NCBI RefSeq assembly: GCF_014635325.1
Contig: NZ_BMCT01000006.1
Span: forward strand, 62,001 to 126,000
Direction: 5' to 3'
DNA length: 64,000 nt
Origin: Azorhizobium oxalatiphilum
Lineage (GTDB): Bacteria > Pseudomonadota > Alphaproteobacteria > Rhizobiales > Xanthobacteraceae
How positions within the stretch are numbered: the stretch's first letter is position 1; every line of letters starts with the position of its first letter. This document shows, one piece after another, positions 8,642 through 18,024 of this stretch. The notes under the pieces were generated by a model, which had not been told where the DNA came from, did no database searches, and saw nothing but the letters and a program-made list of their open reading frames with translations. A program made the position numbers and the translations under genes.

Positions 8642-9760
8642 CTATCCAACTTGAGTCTGGGCCGGTGCACCGCCGGCAAGACGTGCCACCACATCCGCCA
8701 GCCGGTCGGCGGCGTCGAGCACGCCGGCGCTTCTGGCGGCATCCGCCATCTGCGTCAACGTTTCCGGGGTCGCGGCAAGGCGCCGGATCTCCTGCGCCAC
8801 CCGCTCCGGGGTGAACTGGGCCTGCGGGATCGTCACCGCCCCGCCGACGGCTTCGAGCGCTTTGGCGTTGGCCGCCTGATCCTGATCGATGGCCCCCGGC
8901 AACGGCACGAGAAGGCTTGGCCGGCCAAGGGCCGCCAGCTCCGCCACCGTGGAGGCGCCGGAGCGCGAGATGACGAGATGGGCGCCCGCCATGCGGGCCG
9001 GCAGGTCCTGGAAGAAGGGCGCCACCTCGGCGGCGATCCCGGCCTGCGCATAGGTGCCCTGCACGCGCGCCATGTCCTCGGCGCGGGCCTGCTGCACCAC
9101 GCGGAGACGGGCGCGGGTGCCCGAATCGAGGGCGGCAAGGCCGTCCGGCACCACGTCCGACATCACCCGCGCGCCCTGGCTGCCGCCGAACACCAGCACG
9201 TTGAGCGTGCCGTCCGGGGTGGGCGCCGCATAAGGCGTGGCGGTGGCGGCGAGCACGGCGGGGCGCAGCGGATTGCCGGTCCACACCGCCTTGGCCTTCA
9301 GCGCGGGATTGGTGTCGAGAATGCCGGGAAAGCCGGTCGCTATGGATTGCACGCGCTTGGCTAAAAGCCGGTTGGCGCGACCCATGACGCCGTTGGCCTC
9401 ATGCACGAGGCTCGGCACGCCGAGCACGGTGGCCGCGAACAAGGGCGGAAGCGTCGGATAGCCGCCGAAGCCCACCACCACGGCGGGCTTCACCCGCCGC
9501 AGCAAAGCCAGCGCCGACACGAAGCCGCTGCCCAGCGCGAACAGGGTCTTGGCCATGGCGACGGGCGAGCGCCCGCGCACGGTGTCGGCGGAGATGACGT
9601 GCAGTTCACGGGCCGGGAAGTGGCCGGCATATTTCGCCGCCCGGCTGTCGGTGACGAGATCCACCGCAAGGCCGCGCCGGGTGAGGGCGGCGGCCAGAGC
9701 CTCGGCCGGAAACAGATGGCCGCCGGTGCCACCGGCGGCGAGCAGGATGAGAGGCGCCAC
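8642..9760 (-). CDS. murG: Lipid II synthase, GlcNAc transferase MurG
   Basis: GT28 glycosyltransferase at the inner face of the membrane that converts lipid I to lipid II. The 372-residue product has the N-terminal glycine motif AAGGTGGHLFPAEAL (residues 8-22), GFGGYPTLPPLFAA near 95, HEANGVMGRANRLLA near 120, GGSQGARVMSDVVP near 193, and the donor-binding SRSGASTVAELAALGRPSLL near 265. The start codon is GTG, 9 bases after the ftsW stop. Order ftsW-murG-murC is conserved across the group. Identification is firm. Confidence 0.97.
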   Translation of the reverse strand: MAPLILLAAGGTGGHLFPAEALAAALTRRGLAVDLVTDSRAAKYAGHFPARELHVISADTVRGRSPVAMAKTLFALGSGFVSALALLRRVKPAVVVGFGGYPTLPPLFAATVLGVPSLVHEANGVMGRANRLLAKRVQSIATGFPGILDTNPALKAKAVWTGNPLRPAVLAATATPYAAPTPDGTLNVLVFGGSQGARVMSDVVPDGLAALDSGTRARLRVVQQARAEDMARVQGTYAQAGIAAEVAPFFQDLPARMAGAHLVISRSGASTVAELAALGRPSLLVPLPGAIDQDQAANAKALEAVGGAVTIPQAQFTPERVAQEIRRLAATPETLTQMADAARSAGVLDAADRLADVVARLAGGAPAQTQVG

Positions 9761-9769
9761 GGTGATGCC

Positions 9770-11107
9770 TCAGGCTGCGGTGCGGCGGGCGGGGCCGCGG
9801 GTGACGAGCATCTGCGTCGGGGTCACGGGCACCGGAGGGGCCGGCGCGGGAGCGGGCGTGGAAGCGGTCGCGGCCTTGGCGGCAGGCGCCGGGGCGGGCT
9901 CCTCGCTCGGCAGGTCGCTCTCGTGATGGCCGTCGATGGGGGTGGCGAACACCGCATCCTTGGGCATGTGCATGGGCTCGGAGAGCGCCGCCATGGCGGC
10001 CGCGCCCGGCCGGCTGCGGGAGAGCGCCAGCAGCATGCCCATGCCGAAGGCCAGCGAGATCAGGGATGAGCCGCCATAGGAGATGAAGGGCAGCGTCATG
10101 CCCTTGGCGGGCATGATGTGCACGTTCACCGCCATGTTGATGCTCGCCTGCAGGCCGAACAGCAAAGTGAGGCCGGTGGCGGCGAAGCGGTTGAAGGGGT
10201 CCTGCTCCTTCAGCGCGCGATTGAGGCTGCGCAGGATGATGAAGGCGAACAGCGCCAGCAGGATCATGCACAGGATGATGCCGAACTCCTCCGCCGCCAC
10301 CGCGAACACGAAGTCGGTGTGGCCGTCGGGGAGAATGCGCTTCACGGTGCCTTCGCCCGGCCCCTGCCCCAGCCAGCCGCCGTGGCGGAAGCTCTCCAGC
10401 GCCGTCTCGACCTGATAATTGTCGCCGGTGCCGGGATCGAGGAAGCGGTCGATGCGCTTGGTCACGTGCGGCACGAACTGATAGGCGACGAACAGCCCGG
10501 TCGCGCCCGCGCCCACCATACCCACCATCCAGATCCAGCGCAGGCCGGCAAGGAAGAACAGCGCACCCCAGACGAGACAGACCAGCGTGGTCTGGCCGAA
10601 GTCCGGCTGCAGCACGAGGGGCAGCGCCACCGAGCCCAGCAGGCCGACCGCGAGCAGCTGCGCCGGCATCTCGGGGCGCTTGGTGCTCTCGGAGAACAGC
10701 CACGCCGCCAGCACCACGAAGGCGGGCTTCAGGAATTCGGACGGCTGCACGGTGACGCCGGCCAGATTGAGCCAGCGCCGGGCGCCCTTCACCTCGGGGC
10801 CGATGACGAGGGTGGCGCAGAGCAGCACGAGGAAGACGCCGAACACCACCATGCAGATGCGCCGGATGGTGCGCGGCTGCAGGAAGGAGGTGCCGAACAG
10901 CACGCCGATGGCGGGGATGAGGAACATCACCTGCCGGTCCACGAAGTGGAAGGGATCGGCGATGCCGAGGCGGGCCGCCACGGGCGGGGACGCGGCGAGG
11001 CAGAGCACGATGCCCACCATCATCAGGACGAGGAGGCTGCCCAGCAACAGGCGGTCCACCGTCCACCACCACTCGCTCAGGACGGTGCGGTCGGCACGCG
11101 ACATCAT
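9770..11107 (-). CDS. ftsW: SEDS peptidoglycan glycosyltransferase FtsW
   Basis: SEDS-family polymerase of the divisome, working with a class B PBP. The product has about ten membrane segments starting near residue 20, with family motifs GARRWLNLAGVTVQPSEFLK near 120, AVAAEEFGIILCMILL near 280, and MPAKGMTLPFISYGGSS near 330. The Asp expected in the large periplasmic loop lies in the region around residues 265-275. ATG 11107 has GGAG ten bases upstream; an upstream in-frame ATG at 11143 is less favourable. The final 50 residues are a cytoplasmic Ala/Pro-rich tail, longer than usual. It is the first gene of this dcw segment in the window; the divergent gene upstream is unrelated. Confidence 0.95.
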   Translation of the reverse strand: MMSRADRTVLSEWWWTVDRLLLGSLLVLMMVGIVLCLAASPPVAARLGIADPFHFVDRQVMFLIPAIGVLFGTSFLQPRTIRRICMVVFGVFLVLLCATLVIGPEVKGARRWLNLAGVTVQPSEFLKPAFVVLAAWLFSESTKRPEMPAQLLAVGLLGSVALPLVLQPDFGQTTLVCLVWGALFFLAGLRWIWMVGMVGAGATGLFVAYQFVPHVTKRIDRFLDPGTGDNYQVETALESFRHGGWLGQGPGEGTVKRILPDGHTDFVFAVAAEEFGIILCMILLALFAFIILRSLNRALKEQDPFNRFAATGLTLLFGLQASINMAVNVHIMPAKGMTLPFISYGGSSLISLAFGMGMLLALSRSRPGAAAMAALSEPMHMPKDAVFATPIDGHHESDLPSEEPAPAPAAKAATASTPAPAPAPPVPVTPTQMLVTRGPARRTAA

Positions 11108-11311
11108 CGGGGAAATACTCCGGCGGAATTTGCCGGACACCATGGCGCAGGCTTGGTTGACGGGGGATTAAGGGCAGGCCGTCACATGCATGTCAGAGAG
11201 TTACCGTCCCGCTTCCGGTGCCGTCGTAAGGACACGGACGGGTGGTATTCGCCCCGCTCTTCAACGCCTGTTGATTGAATTTGCTCCAACCTGGTCGTAT
11301 GCGTGACCCCC

Positions 11312-13348
11312 ATGGACATCCAAGCCTACGCCGAAAAGCCGCCGATCTCCGCGCCGGGCTATCGCCCCCGTTCGGAAAAGCCCGCCCCGTTCCTGCCCAT
11401 GAGCCGCGCCGAAATGGCAGCGCTGGGCTGGGATGCGTGCGACATCGTGCTGGTGACGGGCGATGCCTATGTGGATCATCCCTCCTTCGGCATGGCCATC
11501 ATCGGCCGCCTGCTGGAGGCGCAGGGGTTCCGGGTCGGCATCATCGCCCAGCCCGACTGGCAGTCGGCCGAGCCCTTCAAGGCGCTGGGCAAGCCGCGCG
11601 TCTTCTTCGGCGTGACCGGCGGCAATCTCGACAGCATGGTCAACCGCTACACCTCCGACCGCAAGCTGCGCCATGACGACGCCTATACGGCGGGCGGCGA
11701 GGGCGGACGGCGGCCGGATCGCTCCACCATCGTCTACACGCAGCGCTGCCGCGAGGCGTACAAGGACGTGCCGGTCATCCTCGGCGGCATCGAGGCCTCG
11801 CTGCGCCGCATCGCCCATTACGACTACTGGTCCGACAAGGTGCGCCGCTCGATCCTGGCCGACGCCAAGGCGGACCTGCTGATCTACGGCAATGCCGAGC
11901 GCGCCGTGGTGGAAGTGGCAAACCGCATCGCCGATGGCGAGGCCCCGCGTGATCTGGAGGACATCCGGGGCGTGGCGCTGTTCCGCAAGGTGCCCGAGCA
12001 CTATCGCGAACTGCCCGCCGACGATCTCGACTCGGCCGACGAGGCCGCCGCCCGCCTTGCCGGCGACACGGTGATCCGCCTGCCCTCCTACGAGCAGGTG
12101 GAGGGCGACAAGGAAGCCTATGCCCGCGCCTCCCGCGTGCTGCACCGGGAGGCCAATCCCGGCAATGCGCGTCCGCTGGTCCAGCGCCATGGCGACCGCG
12201 ACCTGTGGCTGAACCCGCCGCCCATCCCGCTCACCTCCGAGGAGATGGATGCGGTCTACGATCTGCCCTACGCCCGCGCGCCGCACCCGTCCTACGGGGA
12301 TGCGAAGATCCCGGCGTGGGACATGATCAAGTTCTCGGTGACGGTGATGCGCGGCTGCTTCGGCGGCTGCACCTTCTGCTCCATCACCGAGCACGAGGGC
12401 CGCATCATCCAGAACCGCTCGGAAGGCTCGATCCTGAAGGAGATCGAGAAGATCCGCGACAAGACTCCGGGCTTCACGGGCGTGATCTCGGACATCGGCG
12501 GGCCGACCGCCAACATGTACCGGATGGCCTGCAAGGATCCGAAGATCGAGGCCGCCTGCCGGCTGCCGTCCTGCGTGTTCCCGGACATCTGCCCGAACCT
12601 CAACACCTCCCATGACGACCTCATCCGCCTCTATCGCAAGGTGCGCGAGGTGAAGGGCGTGAAGAAGGTGATGGTGGCCTCCGGCGTGCGCTACGACCTC
12701 GCGGTCAAGAGCCCAGAATACGTCAAGGAACTGGTGACGCACCATGTGGGCGGCTATCTGAAGATCGCCCCCGAGCACACCGAGCGCGGGCCGCTCGACA
12801 AGATGATGAAGCCGGGCATCGGCACCTATGACCGCTTCAAGGAGATGTTCGAGGCCGCGGCGCAGGAAGCGGGCAAGAAATACTATCTGATCCCGTATTT
12901 CATCGCCGCCCATCCCGGCACCACCGACGAGGACATGATGCACCTCGCCCTGTGGCTGAAGAAGAACCGCTACCGGGCCGATCAGGTGCAGACCTTCCTG
13001 CCCTCGCCCATGGCCACCGCGACCGCCATGTACCACACCGGCGTCAACACGCTGAAAGGCGTGCGGCGCGGGGCCAGCGATCAGGTGGAGACCATACGGG
13101 GCGGCCGCCAGCGCCGGCTGCACAAGGCGTTCCTGCGCTATCACGACCCGGACAACTGGCCGCTGCTGCGCGAGGCGCTGAAGGAGATGGGCCGCGCCGA
13201 TCTCATCGGCTCCCGGCCGGAGCAGCTGGTGCCGGCCCATCAGCCGCCGGGCACCGGCAAGGCCGCCACCACCAAGCGCCCCGTGCGCCCCAACAGCCGG
13301 GGCATGAAGCCCTTCACCACCAAGGGCGTGCCGCTGCCGAAGCGGTGA
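11312..13348 (+). CDS. YgiQ-family radical SAM protein (UPF0313)
   Basis: Predicted radical S-adenosylmethionine enzyme of the YgiQ/UPF0313 family; the reaction is not established. The 678-residue product has the cluster-binding motif CFGGCTFCS at about residue 347 (C-x3-C-x2-C), with N-terminal family sequence around [18 protein letters not shown] and conserved segments [19 protein letters not shown] and [19 protein letters not shown]. The C-terminal ~60 residues are basic and Pro-rich. Either GTG 11303 or ATG 11312 could be the start; ATG is preferred. It is divergent from ftsW and stands alone, with no neighbour that hints at its substrate. Confidence 0.9.
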   Translation: MDIQAYAEKPPISAPGYRPRSEKPAPFLPMSRAEMAALGWDACDIVLVTGDAYVDHPSFGMAIIGRLLEAQGFRVGIIAQPDWQSAEPFKALGKPRVFFGVTGGNLDSMVNRYTSDRKLRHDDAYTAGGEGGRRPDRSTIVYTQRCREAYKDVPVILGGIEASLRRIAHYDYWSDKVRRSILADAKADLLIYGNAERAVVEVANRIADGEAPRDLEDIRGVALFRKVPEHYRELPADDLDSADEAAARLAGDTVIRLPSYEQVEGDKEAYARASRVLHREANPGNARPLVQRHGDRDLWLNPPPIPLTSEEMDAVYDLPYARAPHPSYGDAKIPAWDMIKFSVTVMRGCFGGCTFCSITEHEGRIIQNRSEGSILKEIEKIRDKTPGFTGVISDIGGPTANMYRMACKDPKIEAACRLPSCVFPDICPNLNTSHDDLIRLYRKVREVKGVKKVMVASGVRYDLAVKSPEYVKELVTHHVGGYLKIAPEHTERGPLDKMMKPGIGTYDRFKEMFEAAAQEAGKKYYLIPYFIAAHPGTTDEDMMHLALWLKKNRYRADQVQTFLPSPMATATAMYHTGVNTLKGVRRGASDQVETIRGGRQRRLHKAFLRYHDPDNWPLLREALKEMGRADLIGSRPEQLVPAHQPPGTGKAATTKRPVRPNSRGMKPFTTKGVPLPKR

Positions 13349-13491
13349 AAGGCGGCTGGCGCGTTCGTGAACACGCGCGGGCCGTCAGAAGGCACAAACT
13401 TGCCCTACGTTAACCGTGGCGCAACCATATTCCATGCCCATTAGCGTGAGGACCACCGGGCTGCGCGATGCGCGGCGAGAAGGGTTGAGCG

Positions 13492-14868
13492 ATGGCGGTG
13501 CAGACGACCGGAACGACCATGACGACGCGCAAGACGGGCACCATGACGGTGCGCGCAGGCGTCAGACGCGGATGGGCGACCGCCCTCGCCGTGGCGGCCT
13601 CCGTGACAGCCATCGTGCCCGCCGTCGCGCAGGCCCAGACCACCGGCTCCATCTTCCAGGGGTTCCAGCCGCAGCAGCAGGCCCAGCCGCAGGAGCGCGC
13701 CGGCCATCCGCTGATGCAGCCGGAGGCCATCGCGCAGGCGCAGGCCAATTTCCCCAACTGCATCGCCGCCATGCAGCCGCTGGCGCAGGCCAAGGGCGTC
13801 TCGCCCGCCGTCTATAACCAGATCGTCGCCGGGCTCCAGCCCGACATGAAGATCATGGACTATATGGACAGCCAGCCCGAATTCTCGCGCACCATGGGCT
13901 CCTATGTGGACATGCTGGTGAGCGAGAAGCGCATCGCCAAGGGCCGCGAGATGCTGGCCCAGTACAAGTCCATCTTCGACCGGGTCGAACAGGCCTATGG
14001 CGTGGACCGCTACGCCATAGCCGCCATCTGGGGCATCGAATCCAGCTATGGCTCGCCGGGCGGCATGGGCTCGCGCCCGGTGCTCCAGTCCACCGCGACG
14101 CTGGCCTGCATCGGCCGCCGGCAGGACTATTTCCGCGACGAATTCGTCGCCACCGTGCAGATCATCGCCAAGGGCGACGTGCCCGCCGACCATCTGAAGG
14201 GCTCGTGGGCGGGCGCCTTCGGCCCCACCCAGTTCATGCCCACCTCGTTCCAGCGCTTCGCGGTGGATTTCGACGGCGACGGCCATCGCAACGTGGTGGA
14301 TTCCATCCCCGACGTGATCGCCTCCACCGCCAACAACCTCAAGCTCGACGGCTGGAAGTTCCGCGAGACCTGGGGCTATGAGGTCGTGCTGCCGCAGAAT
14401 TTCGACTATCGCTATGTGGACCGCTCCAAGCGCTACACCATGGCGCAATGGGCTTCGCTGGGCATCAAGCGGCCCTCCGGCATGGCCTTCCCGCGCCCCG
14501 GCGACACCGCCTTCCTGCTGCTGCCGGCCGGCGCCAAGGGCCCGGCCTTCCTGATGCTGCCGAATTTTTCGGCCATCCTGAAATATAACCCGGCGGACGC
14601 CTATGCGCTGGCCATCGGCCATCTGGGCGACCGGCTGCGCGGTGGCGGGCCATTCGCCCAGTCCTGGCCCAAGGAAGAGCGCGCGCTCTCCCGCGCCGAG
14701 CGCATCGAGATGCAGACCCGCCTGCTGCAGATGGGCTACGACATCGGCAATCCGGACGGCATCCTCGGCACCAAGTCGCGGACGGCGGTGCAGAACTTCC
14801 AGAGCCGCGCCGGCATGGTGCCGGATGGCTATCCCAACCTCGAAGTGCTGGCGCGCATGCGCCAGTGA
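13492..14868 (+). CDS. MltB-type lytic murein transglycosylase with peptidoglycan-binding domain
   Basis: Periplasmic lytic transglycosylase that cleaves glycan strands to 1,6-anhydroMurNAc ends. Residues 1-49 form an extended signal peptide ending near AVAQAQ. A Gln/Pro-rich linker follows. The SLT_2/MltB catalytic domain spans about residues 75-375, with the catalytic Glu in AAIWGIESSYGSPGG near 183 and GSWAGAFGPTQFMPTSFQRF near 240. A PG_binding_1 domain ends the protein (residues about 400-456, MGYDIGNPDGILGTKSRTAV). The unlipidated form with a C-terminal PG-binding domain is the common alphaproteobacterial variant. It converges on the sensor kinase gene with a hairpin between. Confidence 0.92.
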   Translation: MAVQTTGTTMTTRKTGTMTVRAGVRRGWATALAVAASVTAIVPAVAQAQTTGSIFQGFQPQQQAQPQERAGHPLMQPEAIAQAQANFPNCIAAMQPLAQAKGVSPAVYNQIVAGLQPDMKIMDYMDSQPEFSRTMGSYVDMLVSEKRIAKGREMLAQYKSIFDRVEQAYGVDRYAIAAIWGIESSYGSPGGMGSRPVLQSTATLACIGRRQDYFRDEFVATVQIIAKGDVPADHLKGSWAGAFGPTQFMPTSFQRFAVDFDGDGHRNVVDSIPDVIASTANNLKLDGWKFRETWGYEVVLPQNFDYRYVDRSKRYTMAQWASLGIKRPSGMAFPRPGDTAFLLLPAGAKGPAFLMLPNFSAILKYNPADAYALAIGHLGDRLRGGGPFAQSWPKEERALSRAERIEMQTRLLQMGYDIGNPDGILGTKSRTAVQNFQSRAGMVPDGYPNLEVLARMRQ

Positions 14869-14897
14869 CGCGGGGCTGACACCTGGACATGAAAAGA

Positions 14898-14926
14898 GGC
14901 CGGCGGGGCAACCCGCCGGCCTTTTT
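14898..14926. terminator. Bidirectional intrinsic terminator
   Basis: A perfect 10-bp stem (GGCCGGCGGG / CCCGCCGGCC) with a GCAA loop is followed on the plus strand by TTTTT and preceded by AAAA, so it can stop both the transglycosylase and the opposing kinase transcripts. It overlaps the last base of the kinase stop codon. Confidence 0.9.
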
Positions 14927-16278
14927 CATTCCGCCGCCCTCACATGAGGCAGGCGCACCGTGAGGCGCGCACCACCGCCGGGCCGCTCCGCGATGGACAC
15001 CGCGCCGCCCAGGCTCTCGACGATCTGCTTCACGATGGTGAGCCCCAGCCCTGCCCCGCCGGTGGCCCGGCTGCGGGAGGCTTCCATGCGGTAGAAGGGC
15101 TCGAACACGCGGGTGCGCTCCGCCTCGGGAATGCCCGGCCCGCGATCCTCCACCACCAGCGCCACCTGATCGCCCTCGATGGTCACGCGCACCTCGGCGC
15201 TGCCGCCATAGGCAATGGCGTTGCCGATGAGATTGGCCGCCACGCGCTTCAGCGCCGGGGCGGCGCCGGAGACGAGGCAGGGGCCGGCGGGTGGCGTCAT
15301 CGCCACCTGCGCGCCCACCGCCTGCCGGGCGGCGCATTCCTCGCCCACGATCTTCGCCAGATCCACCGGCGCGCCGCCTGGGGCGGCAAACGTGCCGCGC
15401 GCGAAGGCGAGCGCATCGTCCAGCAGGGTCTGCATCTCCTCCAGATCGCCTTGCGCGCGCGCCTTCTGCGGATCGTCCGGCAGCAGTTCGAGGCGCAGGC
15501 GCAGGCGCGTGACATAGGTCTTCAGATCATGGCTCAGCGCGCCCAGCACGAGGCTGCGGTTGCGCACCAGCTCAACGATGCGATTCTGCATATCGTCAAA
15601 GGTGACGATGAGGCTGCGCACATCGGGCGCGCCGCGCGGCGTCACGGGCTGGGGCTCCAGCCGCGCGCCGAACCGCTCCACCGCCTGCGACAGATGGGAG
15701 AGCGGACGCGTCTCCCGCCGCACCGCCCATACCGAGGCGAAGGCGACGCCGAGCCCCAGCAGGCCCGCCAGCAGGCCGACCGGAATGCCGAACAGCCGGG
15801 CGATCAGTTCGCCGGTGGCATCCACCTGCAGATAGCCGCCGTGTGCCAGTTCCACTTCCACCCGCAGATGGGGCGCGCGCCATTGCAACAGGAGCGGCCG
15901 CAGCAGCCGGGGGACCTGCCATTCGGCTTCCACCCGCGCCGAAATGGCGCGCGACGGATCGGAGATCTGCGCGCGCAGCCGCTTCTCCACGAAGGCCAGC
16001 ACATCCGCATCGGGGGCGGGCGGCACCGCGTTCGGGGTGATGTCGGTGCTGAAACCCGGCACTGTGGCCGCCCGCAGCACCAGCGCGCGCTGCTCCGGCG
16101 GCACGGTGTCCAGCAACGCCACCAGCGCCACCATCTGCTCGATCATCGGCCCGTTCAGCGCGCCGCCCGTGGTGGGGCGACGGTCGAAGAAATAGGCGGC
16201 CGACATGAGCATCTGCATCGCCACCAGACCGGCGGCGATGATGAGCGCGAGGCGGGCGGCAAGGCCGAGGCGGGCCAT
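14926..16278 (-). CDS. Two-component sensor histidine kinase
   Basis: Inner-membrane sensor kinase of 450 residues. TM1 is at about residues 9-28, a periplasmic sensor region follows (30-185), and TM2 is near 186-208. Next come a HAMP domain (to about 260), the phospho-acceptor helix with SHDLKTYVTRLRLR near residue 248 (His in HDLK), and a HATPase domain with N-box NLIGNAIAYGG, G1 VEDRGPGIP and G2 GGAGLGLTIVKQI. The H-box has Tyr where many EnvZ-like kinases have Pro. It lies 14 bases downstream of the response-regulator gene and is the cognate partner. The stimulus is unknown. Confidence 0.92.
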   Translation of the reverse strand: MARLGLAARLALIIAAGLVAMQMLMSAAYFFDRRPTTGGALNGPMIEQMVALVALLDTVPPEQRALVLRAATVPGFSTDITPNAVPPAPDADVLAFVEKRLRAQISDPSRAISARVEAEWQVPRLLRPLLLQWRAPHLRVEVELAHGGYLQVDATGELIARLFGIPVGLLAGLLGLGVAFASVWAVRRETRPLSHLSQAVERFGARLEPQPVTPRGAPDVRSLIVTFDDMQNRIVELVRNRSLVLGALSHDLKTYVTRLRLRLELLPDDPQKARAQGDLEEMQTLLDDALAFARGTFAAPGGAPVDLAKIVGEECAARQAVGAQVAMTPPAGPCLVSGAAPALKRVAANLIGNAIAYGGSAEVRVTIEGDQVALVVEDRGPGIPEAERTRVFEPFYRMEASRSRATGGAGLGLTIVKQIVESLGGAVSIAERPGGGARLTVRLPHVRAAE

Positions 16279-16292
16279 GTCAGTGGGTCATC

Positions 16293-17075
16293 TCAGCCCG
16301 CCGTGGTGACGGCGGCGGAGAACAGATAGCCGCCGTTGCGCACGGTCTTGATGAGCTGCGCCGCGTCAGGCGAGACGGCAGCGAGCTTGCGGCGCAGGCG
16401 GCTGATGGACACGTCGATGGTGCGGTCGAACGGATCCGCCTCGCGCCCGCGCGTCCAGTCCAGCAGCTGATCGCGGGAAAGCACGCGGCGGGGGCGCTGG
16501 ATGAAGCAGGCCAGGAGATCGAACTCCGCCGACGTCAGCCCCACCTCCGCGCCGGCAATGGTGGCGAGGCTGCGGGCGTCCAGATCCGCCACCAGCCCGG
16601 CGAAGGCGAACTGCCGCCGGGGCGGGCCGTCATCCACCACGCTGGCCGCCGCCCCGCTCCGGCGCAGCACGGCGCGGATGCGGGCCAGAAGCTCGCGCGG
16701 ATTGAAGGGCTTCGCCAGATAGTCGTCCGCCCCCACTTCCAGCCCGACGATGCGGTCGATGTCATCGCCCTTGGCGGTGAGCATGAGGATGGGCAGATCG
16801 CCCCGCGCCCGCAGGCGGCGGCAGATGGACAGGCCATCCTCCCCCGGCAGCATGATGTCGAGAATGACCAGATGCGGCAGCGCCTCGGCGAGGATGGCAT
16901 CCATGCTGCGGCCATCCTCCGCAAGCCGCGTGGCATAGCCCTCGCGGCCGAGGAAATCCGCCAGCAGGGAGCGGATCTCGGCATCGTCCTCCACGATGAG
17001 GATGAGCTTTTCCGGCGGCGCCGAGGGAAGGCCGGATGCGGGAGGGCTGGCGCTGGAAGGGCTGGCGGTGGACAT
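16293..17075 (-). CDS. OmpR-family response regulator
   Basis: Transcription factor of 260 residues. After a Pro/Ser-rich N-terminus of about 22 residues, the receiver domain shows the acidic pair VEDDAE (near 28), the phospho-accepting Asp in LVILDIMLPGEDG (near 73), and Lys in DDYLAKPFNPREL (near 125). The C-terminal OmpR/PhoB winged helix (about 155-255) includes SAEFDLLACFIQRPRRVLSR and the recognition-helix region FDRTIDVSISRLRRKL. It forms an operon with the downstream kinase. A 10-bp-phased direct repeat in the divergent region upstream is a candidate binding site. Confidence 0.94.
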   Translation of the reverse strand: MSTASPSSASPPASGLPSAPPEKLILIVEDDAEIRSLLADFLGREGYATRLAEDGRSMDAILAEALPHLVILDIMLPGEDGLSICRRLRARGDLPILMLTAKGDDIDRIVGLEVGADDYLAKPFNPRELLARIRAVLRRSGAAASVVDDGPPRRQFAFAGLVADLDARSLATIAGAEVGLTSAEFDLLACFIQRPRRVLSRDQLLDWTRGREADPFDRTIDVSISRLRRKLAAVSPDAAQLIKTVRNGGYLFSAAVTTAG

Positions 17076-17124
17076 GGCGCCACTCTAGGGGCGGCGGCGA
17101 TCAAGGCAAATGGAAGCGGCGGGC

Positions 17125-17140
17125 CGTTACAAAACGTTAC
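17125..17140. promoter_or_regulatory. Candidate OmpR-type direct-repeat operator
   Basis: CGTTACAAAACGTTAC contains two copies of CGTTAC whose starts are exactly 10 bp apart, the one-turn spacing that OmpR/PhoB-family dimers recognise. It lies between the response-regulator start (17075) and the small exported protein gene (17223), so it could control either or both. Function is inferred from spacing and position only. Confidence 0.5.
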
Positions 17141-17222
17141 GTCGAACCGCTGCCCTGCAATGTGCCTGCGATGTCCGGCTGCGATCGTGTCCTCACCGAA
17201 ATCACAGATCGAGAGGCACGAC

Positions 17223-17588
17223 ATGACGACCTCCCCCGTGACGACCTCCCCCGTCTCCCCTGCGGCCACCCGCGCCCCACACCTGCTGGCCGCCGGCGCC
17301 CTGCTCGCCATCGCCGCCCTGTTCGGCGTGCAGGCGGCCGAGGCTTCCTCCTGGAGCCGCGGCGGCACCGTGGCCACGCCGTATGGCACCTATACGGGTG
17401 CGGTTGCCGGCGCCTGCGGCGGCGGCTCGTGCAGCCGCACCGCCGTCGCTGCGGGTCCCTATGGCGGCACCGTGGCCCGTTCCGGCAGCGTCACCCGCAC
17501 CGCGCCCGGCGCCTATTCCTATTCACGCACCACGGTTGGCCCCTATGGCAACAGCGTGACCCGGAGCGGGTCGGTCAGTCGCTACTGA
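17223..17588 (+). CDS. Small exported Gly/Ser/Tyr-rich repeat protein
   Basis: A 121-residue protein with a signal peptide (hydrophobic stretch at about residues 20-35, cleavage near VQAAEAS) and a low-complexity mature part. The mature region holds two related units, SRTAVAAGPYGGTVARSGSV and SRTTVGPYGNSVTRSGSV, preceded by a Cys-containing segment (ACGGGSCSRT). No enzymatic motif is seen. I do not recognise a named family; it resembles small secreted or surface-exposed repeat proteins. ATG 17223 follows GAGAGG. The gene is divergent from the response regulator and downstream of the direct-repeat site, suggesting it may be a target of that system. Confidence 0.7.
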   Translation: MTTSPVTTSPVSPAATRAPHLLAAGALLAIAALFGVQAAEASSWSRGGTVATPYGTYTGAVAGACGGGSCSRTAVAAGPYGGTVARSGSVTRTAPGAYSYSRTTVGPYGNSVTRSGSVSRY

Positions 17589-17598
17589 CCGCCGCCGG

Positions 17599-17637
17599 CC
17601 GGGCCGGAACCGCACGCCCCCTTCCGGCCCGGTCTTT
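17599..17637 (+). terminator. Intrinsic terminator
   Basis: An 11-bp stem (CCGGGCCGGAA / TTCCGGCCCGG) with a 12-base loop is followed by TCTTTTCC, directly after the stop of the small repeat protein. Confidence 0.75.
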
Positions 17638-17667
17638 TCCCTTTCCCGACCCCTCGGAGTTTTCCTG

Positions 17668-17961
17668 ATGATCAGCCCGTCACCTATCAAGCGCCGGTTC
17701 CGTCCGCGCGACCTTCTGCTGCCGGCGATGATCGCCGCCCCGGCGCTCATCGCCGCCCTGTCCGTTCCTGCCCACGCGCAGATGAACGGACAGGCGCAGC
17801 AGGCGATCCAGAAGGCGTGCGGCGCCGACATCCAGAAACTGTGCGCCGGCGTGCAGCCCGGCGGTGGCCGCATCGTCCAGTGCATGAAAGCCCATGAGGC
17901 GCAGGTCTCGGAGGGCTGCAAATCCACCATGGCGGCACTGAAGGCGCAGCGGGCGCAGTAA
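17668..17961 (+). CDS. Exported cysteine-rich repeat protein
   Basis: A 97-residue protein with an N-terminal signal peptide (hydrophobic segment about residues 13-33, cleavage near AHAQ). The mature part contains one cysteine-rich-repeat unit of the Golgi-apparatus-protein type (PF00839-like): QKACGADIQKLCAGVQPG then CMKAHEAQVSEGCKS, four Cys in the typical C-x6-C / C-x10-C pattern. Bacterial members are periplasmic proteins of unknown function. It has its own spacing from the preceding gene, with a terminator between, and converges on the large hydantoinase gene. Confidence 0.8.
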   Translation: MISPSPIKRRFRPRDLLLPAMIAAPALIAALSVPAHAQMNGQAQQAIQKACGADIQKLCAGVQPGGGRIVQCMKAHEAQVSEGCKSTMAALKAQRAQ

Positions 17962-17981
17962 GGCGCGCTTCATTCCGGACA

Positions 17982-18007
17982 ACGCCCGCGCATTCCTGCG
18001 CGGGCGT
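17982..18007. terminator. Hairpin between convergent genes
   Basis: A perfect 10-bp stem ACGCCCGCGC / GCGCGGGCGT with a 6-base loop lies between the cysteine-rich protein stop (17961) and the hydantoinase stop (18025). There is no long T-run, so termination strength is uncertain. Confidence 0.6.
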
Positions 18008-18024
18008 CCGTTCTGATCAGATAC

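Noticed and set aside
6689-9364. 891-codon open frame on the plus strand
   Set aside because: Antisense to murC and murG; its His/Ala/Gly/Arg-rich sequence is a by-product of GC-rich codon use in those genes.
11261-13240. 659-codon open frame on the minus strand
   Set aside because: Antisense to the YgiQ-family radical SAM gene; no recognisable protein sequence.
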